The notes below the pieces were generated by a model. That model made no database searches. It worked only from the letters and a program-made list of their open reading frames with translations, and was not told the origin of the DNA. DNA of 64,000 bases from positions 62,001 through 126,000 of the forward strand of contig JACTMJ010000010.1 of the NCBI GenBank assembly GCA_014584705.1. Direction: 5' to 3'. A program made the translations under genes and the position numbers. Position 1 is the stretch's first letter; each line of letters begins with the position of its first letter. Shown here piece after piece: positions 52,237 to 60,516 of this stretch. The DNA comes from Acidobacteriota bacterium (GTDB lineage: Bacteria; Acidobacteriota; Terriglobia; Bryobacterales; Bryobacteraceae).

Positions 52237-53052
52237 ATGCCCTCTGCCATGCGATTTCCCGGTTCGTTCTTCCTCCAAAATCTGGTAGCCCGCCGGGAGT
52301 TGCTTTACCAGCTCGTCCGGCGGGATTTCGACAAGCGTTACGTCGGCTCTTTCGGCGGATGGATGTGGGGCGTCATTCAGCCATTAGTGCTGCTGGCCAG
52401 TTGGGTCTTCGTCTTCCAGATCTGTTTCCGCGTGCAGCCCCAGGGGGAACTCGCCCGCAACTACCCGCTCTATCTCTTCAGCGCGCAGCTCCCCTGGACG
52501 CTCTTCTCGGATTCGCTCAGCCGCTCGGCCTCTTCCTTCGTCGACAACCGCAATTTCATCACCAAGACCGTGTTCCCGGTGGAATCCATCCCGCTTTCCA
52601 TCTTTCTCTCTTCCTGCGTGCAGCACTTTCTGGGCATGGCCGTACTGGTTGTCGCCACGGCGGTCTGGGAGCGCCACTTGAACGTGTATCTGCCGCTTCT
52701 CATTCCGGCGGTCTTGCTCCTCGCCCTGTTTTCCGTGGGTCTGAGCTGGATTGTCGCCAGCCTCCACGTCTACCTGCGCGACGTTGCGCAGCTTGTTGGC
52801 GTGGTTCTCACCTTCTGGTTCTGGTTCACGCCGATCTTTATCGAGGAACGCATGGTGCCCGAATCGCTCCGCTTCATCCTCCTCCTCAATCCGATGGCCT
52901 ACTTCGTGGGTATTTACCGGCAGTGCGTCCTCGGCTCCGGTGCGCCCGCTCTCTCCGATTTCGCCGTCGCGGCCGCGTTTTCCGTCGCCACCTTCGTCGC
53001 CGGAGGTTTCGTATTTCGCCGCCTGCGACGCGGTTTCGCCGACGTGCTGTAG
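52237..53052 (+). CDS. ABC-2 type permease, polysaccharide exporter (Wzm-like)
   Basis: 271 residues with six hydrophobic segments. The N-terminus has RRELLYQLVRRDFDKRYVGS and FGGWMWGVIQPLVLLASWVF, the coupling helix and first membrane helix of O-antigen/teichoic acid type exporters; the final part has LNPMAYFVGIYRQCVLGSGA. It forms a channel for lipid-linked polysaccharide when joined to a Wzt-type ATPase, which is not adjacent in this window. Confidence 0.9.
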   Translation: MPSAMRFPGSFFLQNLVARRELLYQLVRRDFDKRYVGSFGGWMWGVIQPLVLLASWVFVFQICFRVQPQGELARNYPLYLFSAQLPWTLFSDSLSRSASSFVDNRNFITKTVFPVESIPLSIFLSSCVQHFLGMAVLVVATAVWERHLNVYLPLLIPAVLLLALFSVGLSWIVASLHVYLRDVAQLVGVVLTFWFWFTPIFIEERMVPESLRFILLLNPMAYFVGIYRQCVLGSGAPALSDFAVAAAFSVATFVAGGFVFRRLRRGFADVL

Positions 53053-53096
53053 AATGAGGGGCACATTGCCCGCGCACGGCCGCGCCGGCCCTTCTC

Positions 53097-54080
53097 TTGA
53101 AGAACAGCCACGGTATTTCCGCCCTCGCCCCTACCGGGCCGCGTACGCGCCGCCAGTGGCTGGGGCTCGCCGCCGCTCTCGGAATCGCTTCCTGCCGCCA
53201 TGAGAAACCGCGCGTTGTCTATGTCAACTCGTACGCTCCCGGCTACGCGCCCGCGGACGCCATCGCGAAAGCCGTTCGCGATGGCCTCACCGGAATCGAT
53301 CTCGAACTGCAAACGCATGACCTCGGCGCCCTGCGCGACCCCGCGGCGCTCCCACGGAACGCGGACCGCGCGGCAGTCGCCATCCGCGCGTTTCGGCCCA
53401 ATCTGAGCCTCGCCTTCGGCGATGAGGCCATGCGCCACGTCGTTGTCCCTTACTTTCGCGCCGGTCCCACGCCCGTGCTGTTTTGCGGAGTCGATTGGTC
53501 CGCCGACGCCTACGAAGTGCCCAACAAGTTTGTCACGGGCATGCTGGAGACGCCGCCGGTGGAGGAAACGATTGCGTTGGTGAAGACCGGCGCGCCGGCA
53601 ATCAAGAGGCTATTCGTCCTCGCGGAAGACACGCCGCGCGAGCGGGCGAACCGCCGCTTCCTGGATCCTATTTACTGGAAGTCCGGCCTCTCCACCACCT
53701 ACGGGCTGGTTTCCGATTTTGAGCATTGGAAGCGGGCCTTCGGCTGGGCTAATCGCAACGCCGACGTGATCTTTTTCATCGCCAAAGCCGCCATTCGGAA
53801 TTGGGAAGAAGAGCAGGCGCTCAAGCACATTCGAGAGCATATCCGCGTTCCCGTCTTCTGCTGCGACCGTTCCATGATTCGCTATTGCGTCGTCGGCCGC
53901 GTGCCCGTCGCGGCGGAAGGCGGCGAATGGCTGGCGGCCCAGGCCATTCGTATCCTCGGCGGTACCAAGCCGGAAGCGATTCCTCTGGCGCGAAACACGC
54001 AATCCCGCATTGTGGGCAACGCGGACCTTGCGGCGCGCATTCCGTTTCCGTTGCCGCCCGAAGCGACGCTTTCCGCCTGA
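53097..54080 (+). CDS. ABC_sub_bind-like periplasmic binding lipoprotein
   Basis: 327 residues from TTG 53097. An N-terminal twin-Arg-like start (RTRRQWLGLAAALGIASCRH) ends in a lipobox-like Cys; the rest is a two-lobe binding protein of the PF04392 type: VVYVNSYAPGYAPADAIAKA, LSLAFGDEAMRHVVVPYFRA, PVLFCGVDWSADAYEVPNKF, LIPL-type hinge replaced by VLAEDTPRERANRRF. The ligand is unknown. No cognate permease is adjacent. Confidence 0.75.
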   Translation: MKNSHGISALAPTGPRTRRQWLGLAAALGIASCRHEKPRVVYVNSYAPGYAPADAIAKAVRDGLTGIDLELQTHDLGALRDPAALPRNADRAAVAIRAFRPNLSLAFGDEAMRHVVVPYFRAGPTPVLFCGVDWSADAYEVPNKFVTGMLETPPVEETIALVKTGAPAIKRLFVLAEDTPRERANRRFLDPIYWKSGLSTTYGLVSDFEHWKRAFGWANRNADVIFFIAKAAIRNWEEEQALKHIREHIRVPVFCCDRSMIRYCVVGRVPVAAEGGEWLAAQAIRILGGTKPEAIPLARNTQSRIVGNADLAARIPFPLPPEATLSA

Positions 54081-54183
54081 GCCTCCGGCCGATCCCCGGG
54101 CACGCTGAGCGAAACGCCAAACACGGAGAATGCGTCGTGGAATCTGATAGAGTTTGAACTAATCCTGTCCTGAGGTTCGTTCG

Positions 54184-55344
54184 ATGATCCGAATTCCCTT
54201 ACGATTTCCGCCCGTCGTTCTGGCACTGGTGGCGTTCTGCCTCAGCGCACTCCTCACACAGCAGTTGTGGTCCCAGGGACAGGGTCCGATTCAACCTCGC
54301 ACCGGAACGGTAGCACGGCCCAGGCCCGACGCGGAAGGCGAGCGGCCCGCGGCGGACGGGCCGAAGGTGGAATCGAAGTATAAGAAGCAGCCGGGCGAGG
54401 AGGCCGCCGAAGGCGCGGCGACTTTTCGCAGCGACGTGCTGACGGTGGATGTGCCCGTGGCCGTGCTCGACAACAAGGGACGATTTATTCCGAATATTCC
54501 CCCAGGCTATTTTCGAGTGCTGGAAGATGGCGTCCCGCAGAAGCTTTCCGGGTTTGAAGTTGGCCAGGCGCCGATGACCGTATGCCTCGTCGTCGAGTTC
54601 AGCGCCCAGTTCCAGTCCTTCTGGAGCGAGACGTGGTATCAGACTCTGGTGGCCACTCAGGGCTTTATTGATACCCTCCAGCCCGAGGACTATCTCGCGA
54701 TCGTCGCGTACGATCTGCGCCCGGAGATTCTCTCGGATTTTTCCACCAATCGCATGGACTCCATGCAGGCGATGCGGCGTTTGCAGATTCCGGGCTTCAG
54801 CGAATCGAATCTCTACGATGCGCTCAAGTTCACGCTCGATCGCATGGAAGGCATCGAAGGGCGCAAGGCGATAATCCTGATTTCGAGCGGCATGGACACT
54901 TTCAGCAAGCTCAACTTCGGCGAAGCACGAAAAGTGGTGCAGAACGCAGGCATCCCCATTTACGCCATCGGCCTGATGCAGTGGATTCGCGAGTACATGG
55001 ATTCCCGCGGAATGATGGGGCCGATTACCCGCATGGACTTTCTCCAGGCCGACAACCAGATGCGCACGTTCGCCAAAGAGAGCGGCGGCCAGTCTTTCTT
55101 CCCGCGATTCTACGGGGAGTTTCCTTCGATCTACAACGCGATTCAGCAGGCCATGCGGAACCAGTACAACCTCGTCTATCAGCCTACGAATCTGGAACGG
55201 GATGGCAAGTTTCGCCGCATTGAAGTGCAACTCGTGAACCCCACCACGGGAGAACCGTTGCGCGTGACCGATGCGAAAGGAAAGCCGATCAAGTATTCGA
55301 TCGTCGCGAAACGGGGCTACAACGCTCCAAGGCCCGTGGAATAA
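54184..55344 (+). CDS. VWFA-related domain secreted protein
   Basis: 386 residues with an N-terminal signal or anchor (VVLALVAFCLSALLTQQLWS). The core is a von Willebrand factor A-like domain with FRVLEDGVPQKLSGFEVGQA before it, the pattern of 'VWFA-related' proteins numerous in Acidobacteriota. The metal site is degenerate: the usual D-x-S-x-S is LVVEFSAQFQS. Later elements are present (RKAIILISSGMDTFSKLNF, IPIYAIGLMQWIREYM). It is probably a surface adhesion-like protein. Confidence 0.85.
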   Translation: MIRIPLRFPPVVLALVAFCLSALLTQQLWSQGQGPIQPRTGTVARPRPDAEGERPAADGPKVESKYKKQPGEEAAEGAATFRSDVLTVDVPVAVLDNKGRFIPNIPPGYFRVLEDGVPQKLSGFEVGQAPMTVCLVVEFSAQFQSFWSETWYQTLVATQGFIDTLQPEDYLAIVAYDLRPEILSDFSTNRMDSMQAMRRLQIPGFSESNLYDALKFTLDRMEGIEGRKAIILISSGMDTFSKLNFGEARKVVQNAGIPIYAIGLMQWIREYMDSRGMMGPITRMDFLQADNQMRTFAKESGGQSFFPRFYGEFPSIYNAIQQAMRNQYNLVYQPTNLERDGKFRRIEVQLVNPTTGEPLRVTDAKGKPIKYSIVAKRGYNAPRPVE

Positions 55345-55373
55345 GGCTTTGAAGCAGATGGATCGCAAGCGAG

Positions 55374-55390
55374 CCGTACTTCTGGTACGG
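55374..55390 (+). terminator. Small hairpin after VWFA-related gene
   Basis: CCGTAC (55374-55379) and GTACGG (55385-55390) pair around a five-base loop, 30 bases after the stop. There is no T-run, so terminator function is uncertain. Confidence 0.35.
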
Positions 55391-55525
55391 TTGCATTCAT
55401 GTCTTCGCGGTTCCTTCGAGAGGGGGCAAGAGTGCCCGATGTCAAGCACTCAATCTTCCGCTTCTTGAGGCCTTTACGAGTCCATTGACACCGCTTTCAC
55501 GGGTCTGTTAAGTTGCAACAGTCTA

Positions 55526-55990
55526 ATGCAACGTTCCAAAGGCAGAAACAGTAAAGATCCGGCCCGGCTCCTCTTGCTTGGTACCCATCAGGGAGGGTTG
55601 AAAGCCCGCAAAATTTATCTCGAAGAACAGGGCCATGAAGTCATCGCATGCAACAAGGTGAAAGAAGCTCACTTGCACCTCGCCAGCCCCGGGGTTTCCG
55701 TCCTCATCTGCGACTATAAGCTCGATCTGCAGAACGGAGTGGAATTTTTGCGGGAAACGCGCGCGCAGTATGCCACGCTTCCTACCATCCTGCTCCTCAA
55801 TCAGGTGGAAGAGATTTCCGTGAACAGAGAGGATTGCTGCGCGGACCTGGTGGTCTCCAAGCACTTCAATGAATTGACGCACCTTGCCCGCGGCGTGGAG
55901 CGGCTGCTCTCCCGCAAGGCTCCGCGCAAACGGCCGGCCGCGATCCGCAAGACGGCATCGTCCGCCGCTCGCGCTGGCGGAAAGAATTAA
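55526..55990 (+). CDS. Response-regulator receiver-like protein
   Basis: 154 residues. A receiver fold is seen (ARLLLLGTHQGGLKARKIYL, VLICDYKLDLQNGVEFLRET with Asp in the acceptor place, TILLLNQVEE), but the acidic pocket near the N-terminus is replaced by GTH, so phosphorylation is doubtful. A basic tail (RKAPRKRPAAIRKTASSAAR) could bind nucleic acid. It stands alone with no kinase nearby. Confidence 0.78.
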   Translation: MQRSKGRNSKDPARLLLLGTHQGGLKARKIYLEEQGHEVIACNKVKEAHLHLASPGVSVLICDYKLDLQNGVEFLRETRAQYATLPTILLLNQVEEISVNREDCCADLVVSKHFNELTHLARGVERLLSRKAPRKRPAAIRKTASSAARAGGKN

Positions 55991-56066
55991 CGCACCCGGC
56001 CGCGAGGGATGAGCCCGAAGCCGAGTCCTTTGCGCCAATACCTTTGGAAGTTGAGTACATTTCGTA

Positions 56067-57851
56067 TTGACGATTCTGCGTAGTTTTATTGCTTTCCCCT
56101 GCCTGCTCTGGTTCTCCCTCGGCTTGCATGCCCAGCAGGCGACGCCACCGGCGGCTCCGCCCATCCTTCGGAATCTGACGGCCGAACAGGAATCCCAGGC
56201 CGGGCGCTGGCTCGCCGGCCTCAGTCTGCGCCAGAAGATCGCCCAGCTTCTCGTAATCAGCTTTTACGGCTATTTCCCCGAGATTGGCTCCGAGGAAGAA
56301 CTGCGGTTGAGGAAACTGGTGGAAGATGACGGCGTCGGCGGGCTTATCGTCCTCAACCGGGTCTTCGAAGGCAACGTGCGCCGCGCCCATCCCTACGAGA
56401 TGGCGGCCTTCCTGAACCGCATGCAAAGCTTCGCGGCGGTGCCTCTGCTCGTGGCCGGAGACTTTGAACGCGGCCCCTCGATGCGCCTCGACGGGATGAC
56501 CCTCTTCCCGCACGCGATGGCCTTCGGCGCCGCGAACGACCCCACCCTGACGAGGCGCTTCGGAGAGATCACCGCATGCGAATCGCGGGCTCTCGGCGTT
56601 CACTGGATTCTGGCCCCTTCGGCGGACGTGAACAGCGATCCGGAGAACCCGGTCATCCATCTCCGCTCCTTCGGCGAAACCGCGAGTGGCGTCTCCCGGC
56701 ATGTCGCGGCCTTTGTGCGCGGAGTCCAGGAGAATGCGGCCTGTCCGCTTCTGGCTACCGTCAAGCACTTTCCCGGCCACGGCGATACCAGTGTCGATTC
56801 GCACTTCAGCCTGCCCACGATTCACCGCTCAAAGGAAGTGCTGGAAGCGGTGGACATCCCTCCTTTTGCCGCCGCCATTGAAGCGGGCGTTGCCAGCGTC
56901 ATGCCGGGCCACCTGAGCGTGCCCGCGCTTGACGGGAGCGGTGTGGCCGCAACCGTTTCGGCGCCCATCGTTACCGGTTACCTGCGGGGCCAACTGCACT
57001 TTGGCGGTATCGTGAGTACGGACGGATTGGATATGGAAGGGCTCACGCGCCTGTACGAACCGGGGGAAGCCTCGGTGAAGGCGCTGGAAGCGGGCGCGGA
57101 CGTCTTGATGATCCCTCCCAACCCCAAAGCCTCCATCGACGCGGTGGAAGCCGCTGTAGCCTCCGGAAAGCTCTCCGAAGCCCGGATCGATGAGAGCGTG
57201 CGTCGCATTCTGCGGGCGAAGGCCCGTCTCGGTTTGTACCGGGAAAAGCTCGTGAAGATCGAGGATATCGCCGCCGTTGCCTCCTCCGCGAGCAGCAATG
57301 CGCTCGCCCTTGAAGTGGCGCGCAAGGCCGTCACGGCGTTGCGGAACCGCCACCACACCCTGCCCCTCCGCCCGGAAGATTCGCCCTGTGCGGTCATCCT
57401 CAATCGAGGCCGGTTTTCGAATGACGGGCGCGCCTTCGCCCGTGCCTTCCGCCGCCAGGCGCCGAAATCGCGTGTCTGGTTTGTCGATGAAACCTGGTCC
57501 AACGCGGCCATGCTCCAGCTTCAGCGCGATCTGAACGCATGCCATTCGGTGAGCGTGGCGTCCTTCGTCAGCATTGCCGGTTTCAAGAAGGGCGCGGTGC
57601 CTTTGCCGGTCGCGCAGGCGAACCTGCTGAAAGCCGTGGAAAGCTCTTCCGTGCCGATGGTGCTGGTTGGTCTGACAAACCCCTATCTCGCTTCGTACTT
57701 CCCCAACGCCAGCGCGGCCGTCGCCCCGTTCAGCAATGTGCCGACTTCGGAACAGGCCGCCGCCGAGGCGCTCTTCGGCGTATTCCCCATGGCGGGCAAA
57801 TCCCCGGTGACCATCCCGGGCCTTGTCGAAGCCACAGCCGAAGGCTTCTAG
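56067..57851 (+). CDS. Glycoside hydrolase family 3 (beta-N-acetylhexosaminidase-like)
   Basis: 594 residues from TTG 56067, with a signal peptide (FIAFPCLLWFSLGLHAQQ). The catalytic barrel has GDFERGPSMRLDGMTLFPHA, KHFPGHGDTSVDSHFSLP with the K-H-F-P-G-H-G-D of NagZ-like enzymes, and STDGLDMEGL with the nucleophile Asp. A second, C-terminal domain follows (about 400-590). Likely periplasmic; it may act on peptidoglycan or other beta-linked amino sugars. Confidence 0.92.
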   Translation: MTILRSFIAFPCLLWFSLGLHAQQATPPAAPPILRNLTAEQESQAGRWLAGLSLRQKIAQLLVISFYGYFPEIGSEEELRLRKLVEDDGVGGLIVLNRVFEGNVRRAHPYEMAAFLNRMQSFAAVPLLVAGDFERGPSMRLDGMTLFPHAMAFGAANDPTLTRRFGEITACESRALGVHWILAPSADVNSDPENPVIHLRSFGETASGVSRHVAAFVRGVQENAACPLLATVKHFPGHGDTSVDSHFSLPTIHRSKEVLEAVDIPPFAAAIEAGVASVMPGHLSVPALDGSGVAATVSAPIVTGYLRGQLHFGGIVSTDGLDMEGLTRLYEPGEASVKALEAGADVLMIPPNPKASIDAVEAAVASGKLSEARIDESVRRILRAKARLGLYREKLVKIEDIAAVASSASSNALALEVARKAVTALRNRHHTLPLRPEDSPCAVILNRGRFSNDGRAFARAFRRQAPKSRVWFVDETWSNAAMLQLQRDLNACHSVSVASFVSIAGFKKGAVPLPVAQANLLKAVESSSVPMVLVGLTNPYLASYFPNASAAVAPFSNVPTSEQAAAEALFGVFPMAGKSPVTIPGLVEATAEGF

Positions 57852-57926
57852 CCGCGCGTTCGATACAATTAGGGAGAGGCGCATCCGGAAATGCGGGTCT
57901 CCGCCTCGAACCACACCCGGAGATCG

Positions 57927-58622
57927 ATGGCAATGAACATCACCTGGCTCGGCCATTCCACCTTTCTTTTTGAGATCGGCCAAGGGCAAACTGCGCTGAT
58001 TGACCCATGGCTTGAAGGCAATCCGAAAGCCCCGAAAGACTTCACCTTGCCAAAGATCGATCTCATGCTGCTCTCGCACGGGCACGGCGACCACACGGGC
58101 GATGCGATTTCCATTGCCAGGAAAAACAATTGCCCGGTGATCTGCAACTTCGAGATTTCGCTATGGCTTGCGGCGAAGGGGATTACGAAAACGTGCCCGA
58201 TGAACAAGGGCGGCGCGCAGACGGTGAATGGTGTTAGCGTGACGATGACGCACGCCTTCCACAGTTCCAGCATGCAGGACGGGGATCGGATCGTCTATGG
58301 CGGCGAAGCGGCGGGCTACATCATCGAGATCCCCGACGGGCGTCGTATCTACTTCGCGGGGGACACCGCCGTCTTCGGAGACATGCGGCTGATCGCGCGC
58401 CTCTATGAGCCGGACCTTGCCATCCTCCCCATCGGCGACCTCTTCACGATGGGCCCAAAAGAAGCCGCGATCGCCGTCGAGTTCCTGGGCGCGAAGAAGG
58501 TAATCCCCATGCATTTTGGTACTTTCCCACCGCTCACGGGTACTCCGGAAGCGCTGCGGGAACTGGTGGGCAGCGATGTGGAAGTGATTGACTTGGAGCC
58601 CGGCAAACCGTACGCGTACTAG
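57927..58622 (+). CDS. UPF0173 metal-dependent hydrolase (metallo-beta-lactamase fold)
   Basis: 231 residues from ATG 57927 (GGAG upstream). Metal ligands in WLGHSTFLFE, LLSHGHGDHTGD and YFAGDTAVFGDM with a final PMHFGTFPPL. This is the UPF0173 family of small zinc hydrolases; the substrate is unknown. It follows the GH3 gene by 75 bases. Confidence 0.93.
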   Translation: MAMNITWLGHSTFLFEIGQGQTALIDPWLEGNPKAPKDFTLPKIDLMLLSHGHGDHTGDAISIARKNNCPVICNFEISLWLAAKGITKTCPMNKGGAQTVNGVSVTMTHAFHSSSMQDGDRIVYGGEAAGYIIEIPDGRRIYFAGDTAVFGDMRLIARLYEPDLAILPIGDLFTMGPKEAAIAVEFLGAKKVIPMHFGTFPPLTGTPEALRELVGSDVEVIDLEPGKPYAY

Positions 58623-58690
58623 CCGGGCCGCGCTCGCCGCGGAAGCGCCACTGCCGTGCGCTCCCCCCGGTCCGCCGGCGTCCGGATGAG

Positions 58691-59452
58691 TTAGAGCAAC
58701 CGTTCCACGCGCGCCATCATCTCACTCGCGGCATCGGGCGCTTTCATCAACTCCGCGGCCGTGGCCGCCGCGCCAAACCGGATTACGAGGCGTCCCCGTT
58801 CCGAAACCCCGCAGGGTACCGCGGGCATGCCGGTTCGTGCGAGTCGCCGGATGAACCGGTCGACGCCGGGCAGAGCCGCGCTCAGCGTTCCCGCCGATCC
58901 CGCCACGCCTTCAGGAAAAAGGCCAATCGGCCGCTCCAGGCCGCGCGCCACGCTCAAGATGCCGCGGAGCGCCCGCGCCGTGCGCCCAGGATCCTTTCCG
59001 GAGAACGGAATGGAATAACAGTGCAGGGCGTGCGCGACGCGCGGCAGCACGGCATCGCCCGGTGAAGGGCAACTCCAGCGCCCAAACTTCCAGCGCGGCC
59101 AGTTGGCCGTCACCACCCAGCGCACCGGCGGATCGCCTTCGCCATAGTGCCGGCGAATGCCTTGCGTGATGGCGCTGGCCGTGTGGAGAATCCACAAGCC
59201 CTTCCGCTGGTAGTGGTTCGCGATCAGCAGAAACCCCGGGTTCGGGGGCAGATGCTCCAGCCCCTCATAAACCGGGGCCGGGTCCATGCGTGCCACCACG
59301 TCCCGCGTGAAGGCATCCACGTCGGTCCGGCTACCCCGGCGAATATGGCCGGTAAGCCCGAAAACAAGGTCCCACGGAACGGGATACCGCAGCGCCTCTC
59401 TCGCCGCTTCATGGCCCTGCCCGTCGCGTTCGGGATGGCTGCCGGCGCTCAT
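58691..59452 (-). CDS. PlsC-like acyltransferase with altered catalytic motif
   Basis: 253 residues. The PlsC pattern is present in part: LLIANHYQRKG where the family has H-x4-D (here H then Gly in place of Asp), a central region, and GLFPEGVAGS for the FPEG motif. It is coupled to the glycosyltransferase gene by a four-base overlap and is last in the carotenoid operon, so it may esterify a glycosylated carotenoid or lipid. The changed motif makes activity uncertain. Confidence 0.75.
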   Translation of the reverse strand: MSAGSHPERDGQGHEAAREALRYPVPWDLVFGLTGHIRRGSRTDVDAFTRDVVARMDPAPVYEGLEHLPPNPGFLLIANHYQRKGLWILHTASAITQGIRRHYGEGDPPVRWVVTANWPRWKFGRWSCPSPGDAVLPRVAHALHCYSIPFSGKDPGRTARALRGILSVARGLERPIGLFPEGVAGSAGTLSAALPGVDRFIRRLARTGMPAVPCGVSERGRLVIRFGAAATAAELMKAPDAASEMMARVERLL

Positions 59453-60516
59453 CCCACCGGCCTTCCCTTCCAGTCGGTCTTGCGGCGCGTGAGCGTCTTG
59501 AACATGCCGCTCAGCGCGATCAGTTGGAACAGATAGATCGCGATGGGAGTGAACACGATCGCGCCGGGGCTGCCGTACCAGGGAATCAGCACCAACCCCG
59601 GCAGTATGGCGAAGCCCGCCGCGCCCAGCCAGTTCCCCCCGGCCAGCAGCAAGGCGAGCATCGGCAGATACGACGTAAGCACAATGCTCGCCGTGACGAC
59701 AATCACGCCGCTCAATGGGTTGATCAGCAGAAAACGGAATGCATTCTTCTCGAAGCCGCGCCAGATCGCTCCCAGGCTCTCATACATGCGCACATGCGCC
59801 TGCGCCTCCGCGCGGATGACGCGCGTATTCACGCCCAGTTGCTTGGCGCGCCTCGCGAGTGCCACGTCTTCAATAATGCTCGTCGCGACCGACGCATGTC
59901 CGCCGAGCCTTTGATACGTGTCGCGCCGGACGAGCAGACACTGCCCGTTTGCCAGCGCCTCTTTGGAGAGGGCGGAGTTCACCCGGTCCGCATTGACGCC
60001 CGTGAAATAGAGCGCGAAGGCATAGGGCAGCAGCGCGCGTTCAAAGAAGGTCTCCGTGTGCTGGCGCGGGAACGCGCTCACCATTTCGAGCCGCTCCCGC
60101 CGGGCGTAGGCCACGAACCGCGTCGCGAAACCCGGTTCATACCACGTATCGGCATCGACGAACAGGAGCCATTCCGTGATCGAAGCCAATGCCCCCGCAT
60201 AGCAGGCGTTTGGCTTTCCCAGATGTCCTTCGGGAAGAGGCGGTGCGGCAATCACCCGCGCCCCGGCCGCCCGTGCAAGCTCCACCGTGCCGTCGCTGGA
60301 GGCGTCGTCCGCCACCACCACGTCCACGCCCGGGAAGCTTCGCACCGCGCGTTCGATATTCGCGGCCTCATTGCGCGCCGGAATGATAACCGTCACGTCC
60401 GCTTCGCGAGCGGGTTCCGGCGGCAGCACCGGCAGCCGCAGATAGTTCAGCCGCGCCTTGAAGGCCAGCACCACGATGCCGGCGGCAATCAGTGCGGCGG
60501 CCGCGGTGGGGTTCAT
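59449..60516 (-). CDS. Glycosyltransferase family 2 with membrane C-terminus
   Basis: 355 residues. GT-A core: VTVIIPARNEAANIERAVRS, VVVADDASSDGTVELARAAG, FVDADTWYEPGFATRFVAYA as D-x-D, and SIIEDVALARRAKQLG. An N-terminal membrane helix and three or four at the C-terminus (GVIVVTASIVLTSYLPMLAL, VFTPIAIYLFQLIALSGMF). This plan is like that of CrtQ-type carotenoid glycosyltransferases. Starts overlap neighbours by four bases on both sides, so it belongs to the crt operon. Confidence 0.88.
   Translation of the reverse strand: MNPTAAAALIAAGIVVLAFKARLNYLRLPVLPPEPAREADVTVIIPARNEAANIERAVRSFPGVDVVVADDASSDGTVELARAAGARVIAAPPLPEGHLGKPNACYAGALASITEWLLFVDADTWYEPGFATRFVAYARRERLEMVSAFPRQHTETFFERALLPYAFALYFTGVNADRVNSALSKEALANGQCLLVRRDTYQRLGGHASVATSIIEDVALARRAKQLGVNTRVIRAEAQAHVRMYESLGAIWRGFEKNAFRFLLINPLSGVIVVTASIVLTSYLPMLALLLAGGNWLGAAGFAILPGLVLIPWYGSPGAIVFTPIAIYLFQLIALSGMFKTLTRRKTDWKGRPVG

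Noticed and set aside
56829-58094. Minus-strand open frame (421 codons) over GH3 and UPF0173 genes
   Set aside because: Crosses two well-recognised genes on the opposite strand.
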